Source: Thalassomonas sp. RHCl1
Lineage (GTDB): Bacteria; Pseudomonadota; Gammaproteobacteria; Enterobacterales; Alteromonadaceae
Length of the DNA stretch: 64,000 nt
Reading direction: 5' to 3'
Assembly: GCF_947387555.1 (NCBI RefSeq)
Contig: NZ_CANDNZ010000004.1
Location: 1 to 64,000 of the forward strand
Positions 55,126 to 64,000 of this stretch are shown here, piece by piece. Each line of letters begins with the position of its first letter. Positions within the stretch are counted from its first letter, which is position 1. The translations under genes and the position numbers were made by a program. Below the pieces are notes generated by a model that was not told where the DNA came from, did no database searches, and saw nothing but the letters and a program-made list of their open reading frames with translations.

Positions 55126-55569
55126 ATGAATTCAAAATTTACTAAATGGATTATATTCAGTGTGCTGCTGGCACTTATTCCTCTTATATCAAACTACGCA
55201 ATACAGTTGACGTTTGATTTTAGCCCAACTATCACAAGTATATTGCAAAAAGGTGAACTATCTTTAATTACTGTAGCTTTGTGTGCAACCGCTATAGGAG
55301 AACTTGTTGCATCTGGAAATCAAAATATAATAGAGAAATTAGTGTTTTCAGGATTATGCATACTCATACTAATATTTTCTGCTATTTATTTCACGGCAAT
55401 ATCGATGGGAGAATATTTTGTTCTAGTAATAGATGGGAGGAATACTCAGCTCATCTCTTTTGAGGCAAATCATATTCGTAACATATCCTTGTTTATTTAT
55501 TGTTGTGCGTTAGTTAGTAGTGGTGCTTGTATCCGCCTGTCAGGTGAACAGAGAAATGTATTTTCTTGA
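55126..55569 (+). CDS. Unknown multi-TM membrane protein, partner of mini-transducer
   Basis: A 147-residue protein with about four hydrophobic helices (about 7-27, 45-63, 70-93 and 118-138). The family is not recognised. Its end overlaps the following chemotaxis-type gene by 14 nt, so it may supply the membrane sensing part for that protein. Codon use is AT-rich compared with the chitin genes. Confidence 0.65.
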   Translation: MNSKFTKWIIFSVLLALIPLISNYAIQLTFDFSPTITSILQKGELSLITVALCATAIGELVASGNQNIIEKLVFSGLCILILIFSAIYFTAISMGEYFVLVIDGRNTQLISFEANHIRNISLFIYCCALVSSGACIRLSGEQRNVFS

Positions 55570-56359
55570 TTATATAGTAGTAATTGGCTGTACCATCGCA
55601 GCATTTTCAACCATAGTGGGCGTAGCGTATGTCAGATATAGGGCATATCGCCTAGAACGCAACTCTAACTTTGTTAATACTAAGTTCTTGGATGAGGCAA
55701 TGTCTCAAACAGAAAGTTTCATAGCTAAAGAAAATCCTGAGATAAGCCCAGAAAATATTCCTGATACAAAAAAAACTCATAAAGTAGTTGATGAGACCAA
55801 GGACTCTATTTCCGAACAGCCTTTAAAAGCAATTACTTCGCTAGATAATACTTCTACCAATATTGGAAATGTGTTGACAGTAATCCGAACTATAAGTGAG
55901 CAAACTAATTTACTTGCATTGAACGCAGCTATAGAGGCTGCTCGCGCTGGTGAGAATGGCGCTGGCTTTGCCGTTGTTGCTGATGAAATAAGAGTGTTAG
56001 CGCAACGAACCCAGGATTCAACCAAAGAAATAGAGTCTTTTGTTGCTTTGTTACAAGTAGAAACCGAAGAGGCCTCGTTAGCGCTGAAAGAAACTACTAG
56101 TAATACTAAGAATACAGAAAAACAAATAATAAGCGCATCCGAATCACTTGAAAAAATTGCCAGTGCTATAACTACGATTTCAGAAATTAACTCCCAAATT
56201 GCAAGTGCTGCTGAACAGCAGTCTATAGTTTCTGATGATATCAACACCGCTGCACTTAGCATAGAAGAACAGACAGAGAATACGACAAAGCTTGCAAACA
56301 AAGTTAATAGCTATTTGTCTATCTTATATAATAAGCTAGGAAATATAGCCAGAGAGTAA
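55556..56359 (+). CDS. Short methyl-accepting chemotaxis-type transducer
   Basis: A 267-residue protein with a single N-terminal TM helix (about 5-25) and no periplasmic sensor or HAMP domain. A linker (30-90) leads to a short four-helix-type signalling domain. The highly conserved hairpin tip ([21 protein letters not shown], 114-134, and [15 protein letters not shown]) is intact, so it should contact CheA/CheW. I chose the ATG at 55556; a longer frame from 55520 lies inside the upstream gene. The signalling bundle is shorter than usual. Confidence 0.82.
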   Translation: MYFLDYIVVIGCTIAAFSTIVGVAYVRYRAYRLERNSNFVNTKFLDEAMSQTESFIAKENPEISPENIPDTKKTHKVVDETKDSISEQPLKAITSLDNTSTNIGNVLTVIRTISEQTNLLALNAAIEAARAGENGAGFAVVADEIRVLAQRTQDSTKEIESFVALLQVETEEASLALKETTSNTKNTEKQIISASESLEKIASAITTISEINSQIASAAEQQSIVSDDINTAALSIEEQTENTTKLANKVNSYLSILYNKLGNIARE

Positions 56360-56533
56360 ATAAATACACAATCAGGTGGATAGATCTACGGGTGCTTAAC
56401 AAACGTATCAATACAAAGACTAATCCGAATACGCAAAATGTGAAAAAATTTCATGTCCGTTTTGTGGCATTAGCTGACCTAAGCGTTTAACCACTTAGGC
56501 CAGAACTTCATTTTAAAACACCTATATCAAGCG

Positions 56534-59215
56534 TTATAGTTTTACCCAAACATTAGCAATGCCTGGCTCTTCACCTTGGGTCCACCAACCTGCCTGGTAA
56601 TTGGCATTGTTATGGGAAACCTTATCACCACCGTTGTAGGTAAGATCGGAACGCCACGGACTGATCTGGCCGTCATCAGGCACTACCTCTTCCCATGGAC
56701 CACCAAGGTCTGGTCTGTCTCCCTGAGTCCACCATTTGGCCCGATACTCTATACCTTCATACATTACCGTATTACCGGCAACATAAGTTTCGGAGGCTAA
56801 CCAGGTAGTGTTGCCACTGTTTTTGTTTTTCACGCTAAGGATAAAGCTACGGCTGCTGGTCAGTTGACCGTCAGAGACATCAACACTCACCGAAAATTCG
56901 GTATCGACATCCACCTCCCCCACAGACAAGCTGACATTCGCCCCACTGCCGGTAATGCTTATGCCAACTGGCAGATTCCATTGATAGCTCAAAGTATCTC
57001 CCTGGGCATCTGTAGCTGTCACGCTAATATCTACTGAGCTGTTTTCATCTATGCTGACATCGGCAATCGGACTAACTTCAGGCGCGGTATTTCCGCCGGT
57101 ATCAACCACTACAGTCACCACGGTATCACGACTAACGGCGGCTGTTCCGTCTGAAACCACAGCACTGATCACATAATCCGTGGTTTGCGCTGGGGTTGGC
57201 GCGGTTAAAGTCAGGGTATCGGTATTTTGTCCCGTGGCATTAAACACTGGGTCTACCTGCCATTGATAGGTTAACGGGTCATTGTCTGCGTCGGTCGCTG
57301 TTACCCCAATGGTTAAGGTTTCACCTGCGTTAACGGTAAAATTAGTCGGCAGATTCACTACCGGTTTATTGTTTATCGGATCGGTACCGCCTCCCGCCAG
57401 TCCTTCGTGCATAGCATTAAGAATATCGCCATTATCGGCATCGATTTCCCAGCCGAATAAACCAGCAAAGTTATGCTGCCTGACATATTGGCCTTTTACT
57501 TTTACCGAGCGCGGATTGTCATAGGTGATAAGTTTGCCTGAGGTGCGGTTCCAAACATAGGCTGCTTCTGCCTTCTCATCATAACCCACTTCAAAACCGT
57601 TGATGCCGGTGCCGCTGGCACCTATCATATTGGCCTTAACGCCTTTATAGTCAATAACACCCGCTTCCCATACACCCTCGGCATTAGAGCCGGTTAACTT
57701 ACCATTGCCCGGGGCGGTCATAGGATTATCCATATCGGTGGCATTTGCCGGAAGTACCCCTTCCCAACCGCGACCGTACATGGCGGTGCCGAGCACAATT
57801 TTACTTGGCGAGACATTTTGCGCCAGCAATAACTGGGCGGCATGATCCATGGTATAAGCCGGACCTTTTCTCGGCTCGCCGTTATCGTCCAATCCGGTGC
57901 CGTCACATTCATCGGTGCTTAAATGCGAGCCGCAATAAACGCCGGTTTGATGGCCGGTAACATTATTCCAGCCGCCGTAAAAGTCATAGGTCATGGCGAA
58001 GATGTAGTCCATATACTGGGACGCCGCGGCATAATCGACATCTTCAATCTTGTCATAACCCGAACCGATAGCCGAGGTCAGCTCATAGCTGCGTCCGCTT
58101 TCCAGTTCAAGTTCATCAAGCATGGCTCTGAGTTCCTGCATTAACGCCACATAAGCCGCACCGTCTGTAGCCGGGTTGCCCAGGTTGGGATTCGCGCCGT
58201 CACCGCCGGGGAATTCCCAGTCGATATCCACACCGTCATAAAACTTCCAGGTTTTTAAGAATTGCTTCATCGAGGCAACAAAGGTGTCGCGGTTGGCTTT
58301 TTCGGTAAAACCGTAAAAGGGATCCGACAAGGTCCAGCCGCCTACCGAAGGCAATATTTTTAAGTCGGGATTGCGCTGTTTTAACGCCATCAGCTGGGCA
58401 TAGGTGCCTCGGATGGGATCGTTATTGTCTATGCCCGGCAATGCTTTTTGCACCGCCGCCCAGGGGTCGTGGATCACTACTTCATAATCCTGTGAGTCGC
58501 CACAAGCGGTTTGCAGTGCCCGCCAGCTGTTGCCGTTTTCCACTTCTTTTAACGACTCGTTCGGCCCGCAAATCGGGATAAAGCCGTATAACAAGTGGGT
58601 GAGGTTATCCACCGGAATATTGGTGACGTCAAAGTCGCGACCATAAATGCCCCATTCGACAAAGTAGGCACCGATAACGGTATTGGCTTGTTTCGGATAA
58701 GTTTTATTATTGGGGTCAATATCCATCACCAGGGGCGCTAAATGGCCACCGTCGGTATCGGCAATCACAATATCTTTACCAGCGCTGCGGGCACAGTCGC
58801 TGCCCTCACATAAAGCCATGGTCAGGGTATGGCGGCCCGAGTCCTTATAGGGAAATTCAATGGTGCCGCTTTTAGTGCCGGCAGGCAAACTGCCTTCGTT
58901 TACCAAAACATCATCAAAATAAACCTTGTAACCGTCTCCGCCGGAGCCGCTCCAGGCATTCCATTTAATTTTAATATCCACCTGCTCTTTCGCTGTTACC
59001 AGCTGCTTATAAGAGCCGGTGCCGTCAAGTACCACTTCAACAAAAGAGTAGTTTTGCGGCTGCCAGTCAAGGCTGGGGGTTGATGGCGCAGCTACTGCCT
59101 GTGCGCCGCTAATGACAGAAATTACTGCCCCTATTTTTACCCCGCTTTTTACCTGAGTAAAGGCCATACCTACTGCTGTGCTCAGCTTGTTTTTAATCAC
59201 TCGTCCTTCTTTCAT
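56534..59215 (-). CDS. GH18 chitinase, ChiA type, with two CBM5/12 modules
   Basis: About 893 residues. A long signal region (to about 43) is followed by a ChiA N-terminal Ig-like domain (about 48-155). The GH18 barrel (about 178-600) has SVGGWTLSDPF and the catalytic YDGVDIDWEFPGGDG with Glu334. Two PKD/Ig-like repeats follow, then two C-terminal CBM5/12 modules (each with YxAxWWTQG). It hydrolyses chitin extracellularly. I chose the ATG at 59215, which has GAGGAAG just before it; a GTG at 59245 is the alternative. It lies downstream of the LPMO gene. Confidence 0.93.
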   Translation of the reverse strand: MKEGRVIKNKLSTAVGMAFTQVKSGVKIGAVISVISGAQAVAAPSTPSLDWQPQNYSFVEVVLDGTGSYKQLVTAKEQVDIKIKWNAWSGSGGDGYKVYFDDVLVNEGSLPAGTKSGTIEFPYKDSGRHTLTMALCEGSDCARSAGKDIVIADTDGGHLAPLVMDIDPNNKTYPKQANTVIGAYFVEWGIYGRDFDVTNIPVDNLTHLLYGFIPICGPNESLKEVENGNSWRALQTACGDSQDYEVVIHDPWAAVQKALPGIDNNDPIRGTYAQLMALKQRNPDLKILPSVGGWTLSDPFYGFTEKANRDTFVASMKQFLKTWKFYDGVDIDWEFPGGDGANPNLGNPATDGAAYVALMQELRAMLDELELESGRSYELTSAIGSGYDKIEDVDYAAASQYMDYIFAMTYDFYGGWNNVTGHQTGVYCGSHLSTDECDGTGLDDNGEPRKGPAYTMDHAAQLLLAQNVSPSKIVLGTAMYGRGWEGVLPANATDMDNPMTAPGNGKLTGSNAEGVWEAGVIDYKGVKANMIGASGTGINGFEVGYDEKAEAAYVWNRTSGKLITYDNPRSVKVKGQYVRQHNFAGLFGWEIDADNGDILNAMHEGLAGGGTDPINNKPVVNLPTNFTVNAGETLTIGVTATDADNDPLTYQWQVDPVFNATGQNTDTLTLTAPTPAQTTDYVISAVVSDGTAAVSRDTVVTVVVDTGGNTAPEVSPIADVSIDENSSVDISVTATDAQGDTLSYQWNLPVGISITGSGANVSLSVGEVDVDTEFSVSVDVSDGQLTSSRSFILSVKNKNSGNTTWLASETYVAGNTVMYEGIEYRAKWWTQGDRPDLGGPWEEVVPDDGQISPWRSDLTYNGGDKVSHNNANYQAGWWTQGEEPGIANVWVKL

Positions 59216-59295
59216 AGCTTCCTCTTTTTTTATCCTGACCGACACTATGCCCGCCTTATGGTTATTTATTGTTTATGTTTATTGATAATGATGAT

Positions 59296-60741
59296 TTAAC
59301 GTTTTTCCCAAACATCTGCCTGCCCGGGGATTTCATTGAGGGTCCACCATTTCGCCCGGTAAACTTGTCCCTGATAACGAACTAAATCGTCGCCGACATA
59401 TACCTGCTCGGCGCTCCACTGGGGAATATCCGGTTCAAGGGTGTTATTGACCTTAAGGTTAAAACTTTCACTGGCGCTAAGTTCACCGTCAGAAACCGTC
59501 ACAGCAAGGCTGAAATCTGTGGTTTGTTCCACTTCGGGTAAGGTAATAGTGATGCTGGCACCATCAGCTACGAAGCTCAGCGGCGCAGGCACTTGCCAGC
59601 TATAACTGAGCTGGCTTTGCTGTGCATCTGTGGCAATAGCCGTTACCTGTAGCGAAGTGTTTTCATCGGCTTGTCTATCCGGCAGGTTTTCGATAACCGG
59701 CGGGGTATTTACCGGTGTCGCTGCCAGGCTCAGGGTAAAGCTGTAGTTGCTATCAGTGACCCACACCTGGTTCGATAACGGGTTATTGGCATCAAAGGTA
59801 ATATTGCCCGTACTGTCTTTTACCCCAATTTGCAATACTTGGGGAAAGCCTGTCGCCAGCTCGGCGGCAAAGGTTTGCTGCCATTGGTTAACATTGGCCT
59901 GGGTGACAGCGAAGGTGCGGTTAATCAGCTCCTGGCCAGTGGCATCAAACAACCGGGCCCGGGCAGATTCACCCACAGTCCCTTCCTGCCCCTGACGGAC
60001 AAAATAACCTATCGGCTGCCAGCTCACCGGAGTGGAATCACGTTTGATGTCGATATCCGAGCAGTTATAAAAACCTTCTCCAGCCACGTCATAACGCTGC
60101 CAGCGGGTGTAAAGCACGGCGCGTCCCGAGCGCTCGGCAGGAATATTTATCGCCATCTCGTAATAGCTGCTGCCGTCGCTGTCCTTGATTACTTCGATAT
60201 CGTCGTATTCCTGCACCTTTTCTAAATCGGCCCAGGTGATCTCCTGGCTCTCAACCGGAAAATCTTGCCGGGTCAGGTAAAATTGCCAGAAACTCGGGTT
60301 ATGCGGGGTAGTCGCCCGAAACCTGAATGGGATATTATTCTGCTCATCCGGCACCACCTCTGTGACTTGCCAGTGGCTCGATGGCAGGTTCATGCCGCCT
60401 TTTTCTTCGCTGCCGGCGGAGCACAAGAGCCCGTCGGGTACATGGGCCTCCACTTCGGCCTGGTTTTGATAATCGGTAATATTGACGGCAAACTCATGCT
60501 CCTGGACGAACTGTACGTACCCTGTGGCCAGGTAAGCGGCGCGACATGCCAGGTTGGGAATGTTTTCTCCCGTTTCCGGCCACCAGTAACCGCCCTGCGC
60601 CTGACAAATTGCCTGGCGCGCTTTCGGGCTGTCAACATAGCCGTGACCATATACAAATAAAGGGGTTTGCAAGACCAGCAGGCCCAAGCCTAAAACAACC
60701 CCTTTGCTCAGTGCTTTTTGCGTTAAGGTGTTATTGTTCAT
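59296..60741 (-). CDS. AA10 lytic polysaccharide monooxygenase with C-terminal CBM5/12
   Basis: A 481-residue secreted protein. The signal peptide ends so that His33 (HGYVDSPKAR) becomes the mature N-terminus, the copper-binding histidine brace; the second His is probably the one in VEAHVPDG. The AA10 domain spans about 33-220. It is followed by a GbpA-domain-2-like module (about 225-335), an Ig-like domain and a CBM5/12 (YRAKWWTLNEIPG) at the end. It oxidatively cleaves crystalline chitin and boosts the neighbouring chitinases. Ribosome site AAGGAAAG. Confidence 0.93.
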   Translation of the reverse strand: MNNNTLTQKALSKGVVLGLGLLVLQTPLFVYGHGYVDSPKARQAICQAQGGYWWPETGENIPNLACRAAYLATGYVQFVQEHEFAVNITDYQNQAEVEAHVPDGLLCSAGSEEKGGMNLPSSHWQVTEVVPDEQNNIPFRFRATTPHNPSFWQFYLTRQDFPVESQEITWADLEKVQEYDDIEVIKDSDGSSYYEMAINIPAERSGRAVLYTRWQRYDVAGEGFYNCSDIDIKRDSTPVSWQPIGYFVRQGQEGTVGESARARLFDATGQELINRTFAVTQANVNQWQQTFAAELATGFPQVLQIGVKDSTGNITFDANNPLSNQVWVTDSNYSFTLSLAATPVNTPPVIENLPDRQADENTSLQVTAIATDAQQSQLSYSWQVPAPLSFVADGASITITLPEVEQTTDFSLAVTVSDGELSASESFNLKVNNTLEPDIPQWSAEQVYVGDDLVRYQGQVYRAKWWTLNEIPGQADVWEKR

Positions 60742-60908
60742 TTTGCTTTCCTTGAATTTAGCCCGGCCGAACCCAGACCTTCCCGGCTTTTACCGTAAGA
60801 AGGTCATTATTTCAGGAGTAAAAAGGCCGGGAGTTTTGGGCAGAAATAACGCTGCTTTATCAACTTTTTCCGAATAAAAGCTTTTGCGTTATCTCTGCCG
60901 TATGCCGG

Positions 60909-63900
60909 TTATAGACTACACACTAAGTCCCAATCGGCACCGCCGGGCACACTATTGGTCCACCACTTAGCCTGATAAACAGCATTGTCATGCACGACCA
61001 TGTCACCGCCTGCGGCATGATCCCCCTGAGGCCAGTTGGGATACACAGGGATAACATCCGTGTTCAGGTCGCCACAGGTATTGCCGCCTGAGCCGTCGGT
61101 GGCTTCCGGCAAGTTGGGATATTCAGACTTGAAGGCGTAGCTTTTACCGTTTTTAGCTATGGTGAAGTTCACCGGACCGCTTACGGGCATGTAATACATC
61201 ACCTGGGCATCTACCGTCTGACCGGGAGCAAAGGCTTCATCTACCCCACCCCACTCATTGGTTAAGGTGATGGCGAAACGGTGGAATTCATTGTCAAAAC
61301 CGCCAATATTATTACCCGCCGCATTAGAGCCGTTGCTAACCACCTCCAGCTTTAACTTCTTGGTGGCATTCCAGTTGGATTTAAAAATCGCCGAGGTCGA
61401 CACCGGCACATCAAACGAGATAGTGGCCCCGGTAAAATCGATTTGCGAGTTATTGGTAAAGCTAAAGGTCGGGCTGATGGGATAGTTGTCATCACCGAGC
61501 GGGAAGTCTTTGACACCAAAACTGATATCCACCATCTCTGCCGGTACGGCAAAGTCAGGGTTGCCCATTTGTGTGCCGTATGCCGTGCCGCTGAGCTTGA
61601 ACTTATCAAAAGCCAGACTGGTCATGGTTGAGCCCATAAAGTATTCGCCCTTGGCGCTATCGAAAGCAAAATCTCCCGCCAGCTCCCAAAACATGATGCC
61701 GCCCAGTTCGTTGTTGATGATATAGTCGAGCTTGGTCGCCATCGACGCTTCATCTTCACTGGATAAAAATACGCTTTTTTCTGCATTCCATAACCAGGGG
61801 GCCACGGCAACCGCATCATAATGGCGGACATAACTGCCGCTAAACCTGTCGTCGGGATCGGTATCCGGCGTCAAACCATAAGCGGTTAAATAACTCGGGG
61901 TAATGCCGTTTTCCAGGTTTTTCAGGTGCCACAGCGGGTTACTGCCGGCGGGTACTTCACGGTCGTTTTCAATATCGTGCCAGAGGTTGTCGATACCGAT
62001 AGCGCCGTTGCCGCAGAAGTTTTTATCCCCTTTGCCGGTACCGTCCGGGCAATTGGCTTGATCCGGGAATTTCGCCTGGCCCCACAGGCCCTGGCTGCCA
62101 CCGATAACGTCCTTAAAGCCCCGGCTGTAATACGGCACACCGATATTGATGCGCCCCGCGCTCAAGCCGCCGCGGAAATAACGCACCGCCCAGTCGGTAT
62201 TGAGATAACCTATGCCTTCAAATTCCTTGGTGGTATAAACATCCCAGGCCTTAAGCTCTGAGTCTTCCCCGGTATCAAACAAGGCGGCGTTGTGGCCGAC
62301 ATGGGAGTTCCAGGCGCCGTGTAAGTCATACGACATGATATTGACATAATCGAGGTACTTCACCGTCTGGAAGGTTTCCATGCCGCGCAGCAGGTAACCG
62401 GATGACGGCGAGGCGATGGTGAGCATATAATGCTTGCCTGATGCCTGTCCGGCAATATCCAACGCCTCGCGCAGGCTTTTCATCAACACCTGGTAAGATT
62501 GGTTTAATCCCGCCCGCCGGGCATTGGAGATGGCAAAGTCTCCCGGATGACCGGCATCATCCATAGAGGTGGGATATTCATAATCGATATCAACCCCGTC
62601 AAAGCCATATTGCTGGATAAAGTCGACGACACTGGCAGTAAAAGTATCTATGCCTGTCTGGTTAACACTGCCATCGGCATTGGTGGTCATGGTATAAAAA
62701 CCGCCGCTGGCCACCCGGCCATTTTCACCGATATAACCGCCGGTTTCCGCCCAGCCGCCGACTGAGATTAACGTTTTCACGCCCGGATACTGTTTTTTGT
62801 ATTTATTGAGCAGGTTGAAATGCCCCTTATAGGCAAAACTGGGATCCATTTCTGCGCCGACCACACCCGGCCATTGCATGCCGGTGGCGGGGTTACTGGC
62901 GGCACTGACATCACCGACAGAAATCTTATCATTGACATCAACATGGGCGAAGGCGTAGTTAATATGGGTAATTTTATCCCAGGGAATGTCGTTAACCAGG
63001 TAGGCGGGCTGATCATTGGCGCCGTTACGCCAGCTGGTGAAGTAACCGATGACCCGTCTTGGATGATCCGCGCCCATTTCTTCCCGGCCGTCAACGTCGT
63101 AAATACTGCAATAGGGGGTATTCACCCCCGGCGTCTGGTACAAGCCTGCCGGTTTACAGTCATCACGGCCATTACCGGGATCCCCGCCCTCTTGTACGTT
63201 AAGGGTGATCACCTCACTCTGGCCGCGGGCATTTTTATCGTCCCTGGCCTCAAGTACAAACTCAACCGAACCTGCCCGACTTGCCTGCCAGGTATAACTG
63301 GCATCCGCGCCGGTGTTGCTAAACACGGAAACGCCGTTTTCAAACAGCTCCAACGCCGTTAACTGCCCGTCGCTATCCGCCCCCGATAAGGCAAACACCA
63401 CAGAATCGCCAACCTTCACTGGCGATGGCGCAGATAAAATCACTATCGACGCCGTCGGCGGCTGGTTATCCGGGCCGCCATCGGTCACCGTGATATTCAC
63501 CGGGCTGGCATCGGCCTTGGCCCCTTTATCATCGACCACTACTGCCGTTAACACATGCTGCCCGGCCAGGGCCGTCCAGTTTACCTGGTAGGGTGAAACT
63601 GTGTCCGTGGCCAGCAAGCTTTCCCCCAGATAAAAATCAACGCTGGCCACCTGCCCGTCGGCATCTTTGGCATCGACCCCAATGACAACGCTGTCATTTT
63701 TAGTAAAAGAAGCATTGTTTGCCGGGGAAATCCAAGTCACCGTAGGGGGAATGTTATCCGGAGTGCCGGTTGAACAATCACCGAGTTTTTTCCACTCATC
63801 CCAGGGGCCGGAATTATCAACGGGATTTGACTGGGCCCACCACTTGGCTTCAAACGCTTGTTCACTTGCCTGAACCTGGTTACCTGCCAGATAGGCTTGT

Positions 63901-64000
63901 CCAGCCTGCCAGGGACTAAGTGCGCTGCAGTCGACCTCGGCGGCCTGCGCCGGCAGCCCTGCTATTGCCAGGGAAATCAGCCCTAACGCGGCCGATTTGT
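60909..64000 (-). CDS. GH18 chitinase with N- and C-terminal CBM5/12 (5' end outside window)
   Basis: The frame is open to the window edge, so the start codon is missing; an internal GTG at 63740 is not the start. In order: signal peptide end (LPAQAAEV), an N-terminal CBM5/12 (YLAGNQVQASEQAFEAKWW), two Ig/PKD-like domains, a GH18 barrel with SVGGWAETGG and catalytic FDGVDIDYEYPTS, a ChiC-like C-terminal domain and a final CBM5/12 (YQAKWWTNSVPG). It is probably a processive or endo chitinase; the direction of action cannot be told from sequence. It ends the minus-strand chitinolytic cluster. Confidence 0.92.
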   Translation of the reverse strand, partial: KSAALGLISLAIAGLPAQAAEVDCSALSPWQAGQAYLAGNQVQASEQAFEAKWWAQSNPVDNSGPWDEWKKLGDCSTGTPDNIPPTVTWISPANNASFTKNDSVVIGVDAKDADGQVASVDFYLGESLLATDTVSPYQVNWTALAGQHVLTAVVVDDKGAKADASPVNITVTDGGPDNQPPTASIVILSAPSPVKVGDSVVFALSGADSDGQLTALELFENGVSVFSNTGADASYTWQASRAGSVEFVLEARDDKNARGQSEVITLNVQEGGDPGNGRDDCKPAGLYQTPGVNTPYCSIYDVDGREEMGADHPRRVIGYFTSWRNGANDQPAYLVNDIPWDKITHINYAFAHVDVNDKISVGDVSAASNPATGMQWPGVVGAEMDPSFAYKGHFNLLNKYKKQYPGVKTLISVGGWAETGGYIGENGRVASGGFYTMTTNADGSVNQTGIDTFTASVVDFIQQYGFDGVDIDYEYPTSMDDAGHPGDFAISNARRAGLNQSYQVLMKSLREALDIAGQASGKHYMLTIASPSSGYLLRGMETFQTVKYLDYVNIMSYDLHGAWNSHVGHNAALFDTGEDSELKAWDVYTTKEFEGIGYLNTDWAVRYFRGGLSAGRINIGVPYYSRGFKDVIGGSQGLWGQAKFPDQANCPDGTGKGDKNFCGNGAIGIDNLWHDIENDREVPAGSNPLWHLKNLENGITPSYLTAYGLTPDTDPDDRFSGSYVRHYDAVAVAPWLWNAEKSVFLSSEDEASMATKLDYIINNELGGIMFWELAGDFAFDSAKGEYFMGSTMTSLAFDKFKLSGTAYGTQMGNPDFAVPAEMVDISFGVKDFPLGDDNYPISPTFSFTNNSQIDFTGATISFDVPVSTSAIFKSNWNATKKLKLEVVSNGSNAAGNNIGGFDNEFHRFAITLTNEWGGVDEAFAPGQTVDAQVMYYMPVSGPVNFTIAKNGKSYAFKSEYPNLPEATDGSGGNTCGDLNTDVIPVYPNWPQGDHAAGGDMVVHDNAVYQAKWWTNSVPGGADWDLVCSL

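Overview
The window reads as chromosomal DNA of a marine, chitin-degrading gammaproteobacterium. A Colwelliaceae/Alteromonadales member such as Thalassomonas is the best guess. This is inferred from the gene set and gene order (yebC-ruvCAB next to ybgC-tolQRAB-pal-cpoB and tRNA-Lys; LacI-type NagR with a NagK/NagB-II/NagA/NagP route; PEP-CTERM protein; CBM5/12-bearing chitinases), not from a database comparison.

Layout. Positions 1-11.7 kb are core genome on the minus strand: four tandem tRNA-Lys genes, the Tol-Pal envelope operon, the Holliday-junction genes ruvABC, yebC and aspS. A probable free-standing small RNA with its own promoter and terminator lies between ybgC and ruvB. From 11.8 to 24 kb come a triple-sensor diguanylate cyclase, cmoAB (tRNA wobble uridine modification), a LysR regulator, a solute-binding-type protein, a dGTPase-like protein, a two-component pair and a lipoprotein amidohydrolase. 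From 24 to 39.8 kb lies a GlcNAc/chitin-oligosaccharide catabolic locus: nagP-nagA-nagB-II-nagK, a GH20 hexosaminidase, a TonB-dependent receptor, pgi and nagR. Four near-perfect copies of the palindrome TGACAGCGCTGTCA sit in front of nagK, the receptor, pgi and a choice-of-anchor A/PEP-CTERM protein, and define a local NagR regulon. 

From 39.8 to 48.2 kb is a more accessory stretch: ohrR/ohr, a GNAT enzyme, a small Cys-rich double-glycine peptide gene (possible RiPP precursor), a DUF2798 remnant, HDOD and Lon-substrate-domain proteins, and an AT-richer cassette. That cassette has a 331-residue protein with a glycine-rich hydrophobic C-terminus, coupled by an ATGA overlap to three tandem paralogous two-TM proteins, then a TPR-like protein. 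The layout is that of a toxin with repeated immunity genes and is the best candidate here for an undescribed system. From 48.4 to 56.4 kb are a large secreted GH5-like hydrolase with three repeated beta-sandwich modules, a MarR-GNAT fusion with a MerB-like partner, two tiny genes with a structured leader, and a membrane protein plus mini chemotaxis-type transducer. From 56.5 kb to the end is a minus-strand chitinolytic set: a ChiA-type GH18 chitinase, an AA10 lytic polysaccharide monooxygenase and a second GH18 chitinase cut by the window edge.

How it fits together: the secreted chitinases and LPMO would release chitin oligomers, the TonB receptor could import them, the GH20 lipoprotein trims them to GlcNAc, NagP carries GlcNAc inward, and NagK, NagA and NagB-II turn it into fructose 6-phosphate, with Pgi linking to glucose 6-phosphate. 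NagR controls much of the uptake and catabolic part. No CRISPR array, rRNA operon, intact insertion sequence or prophage was seen.
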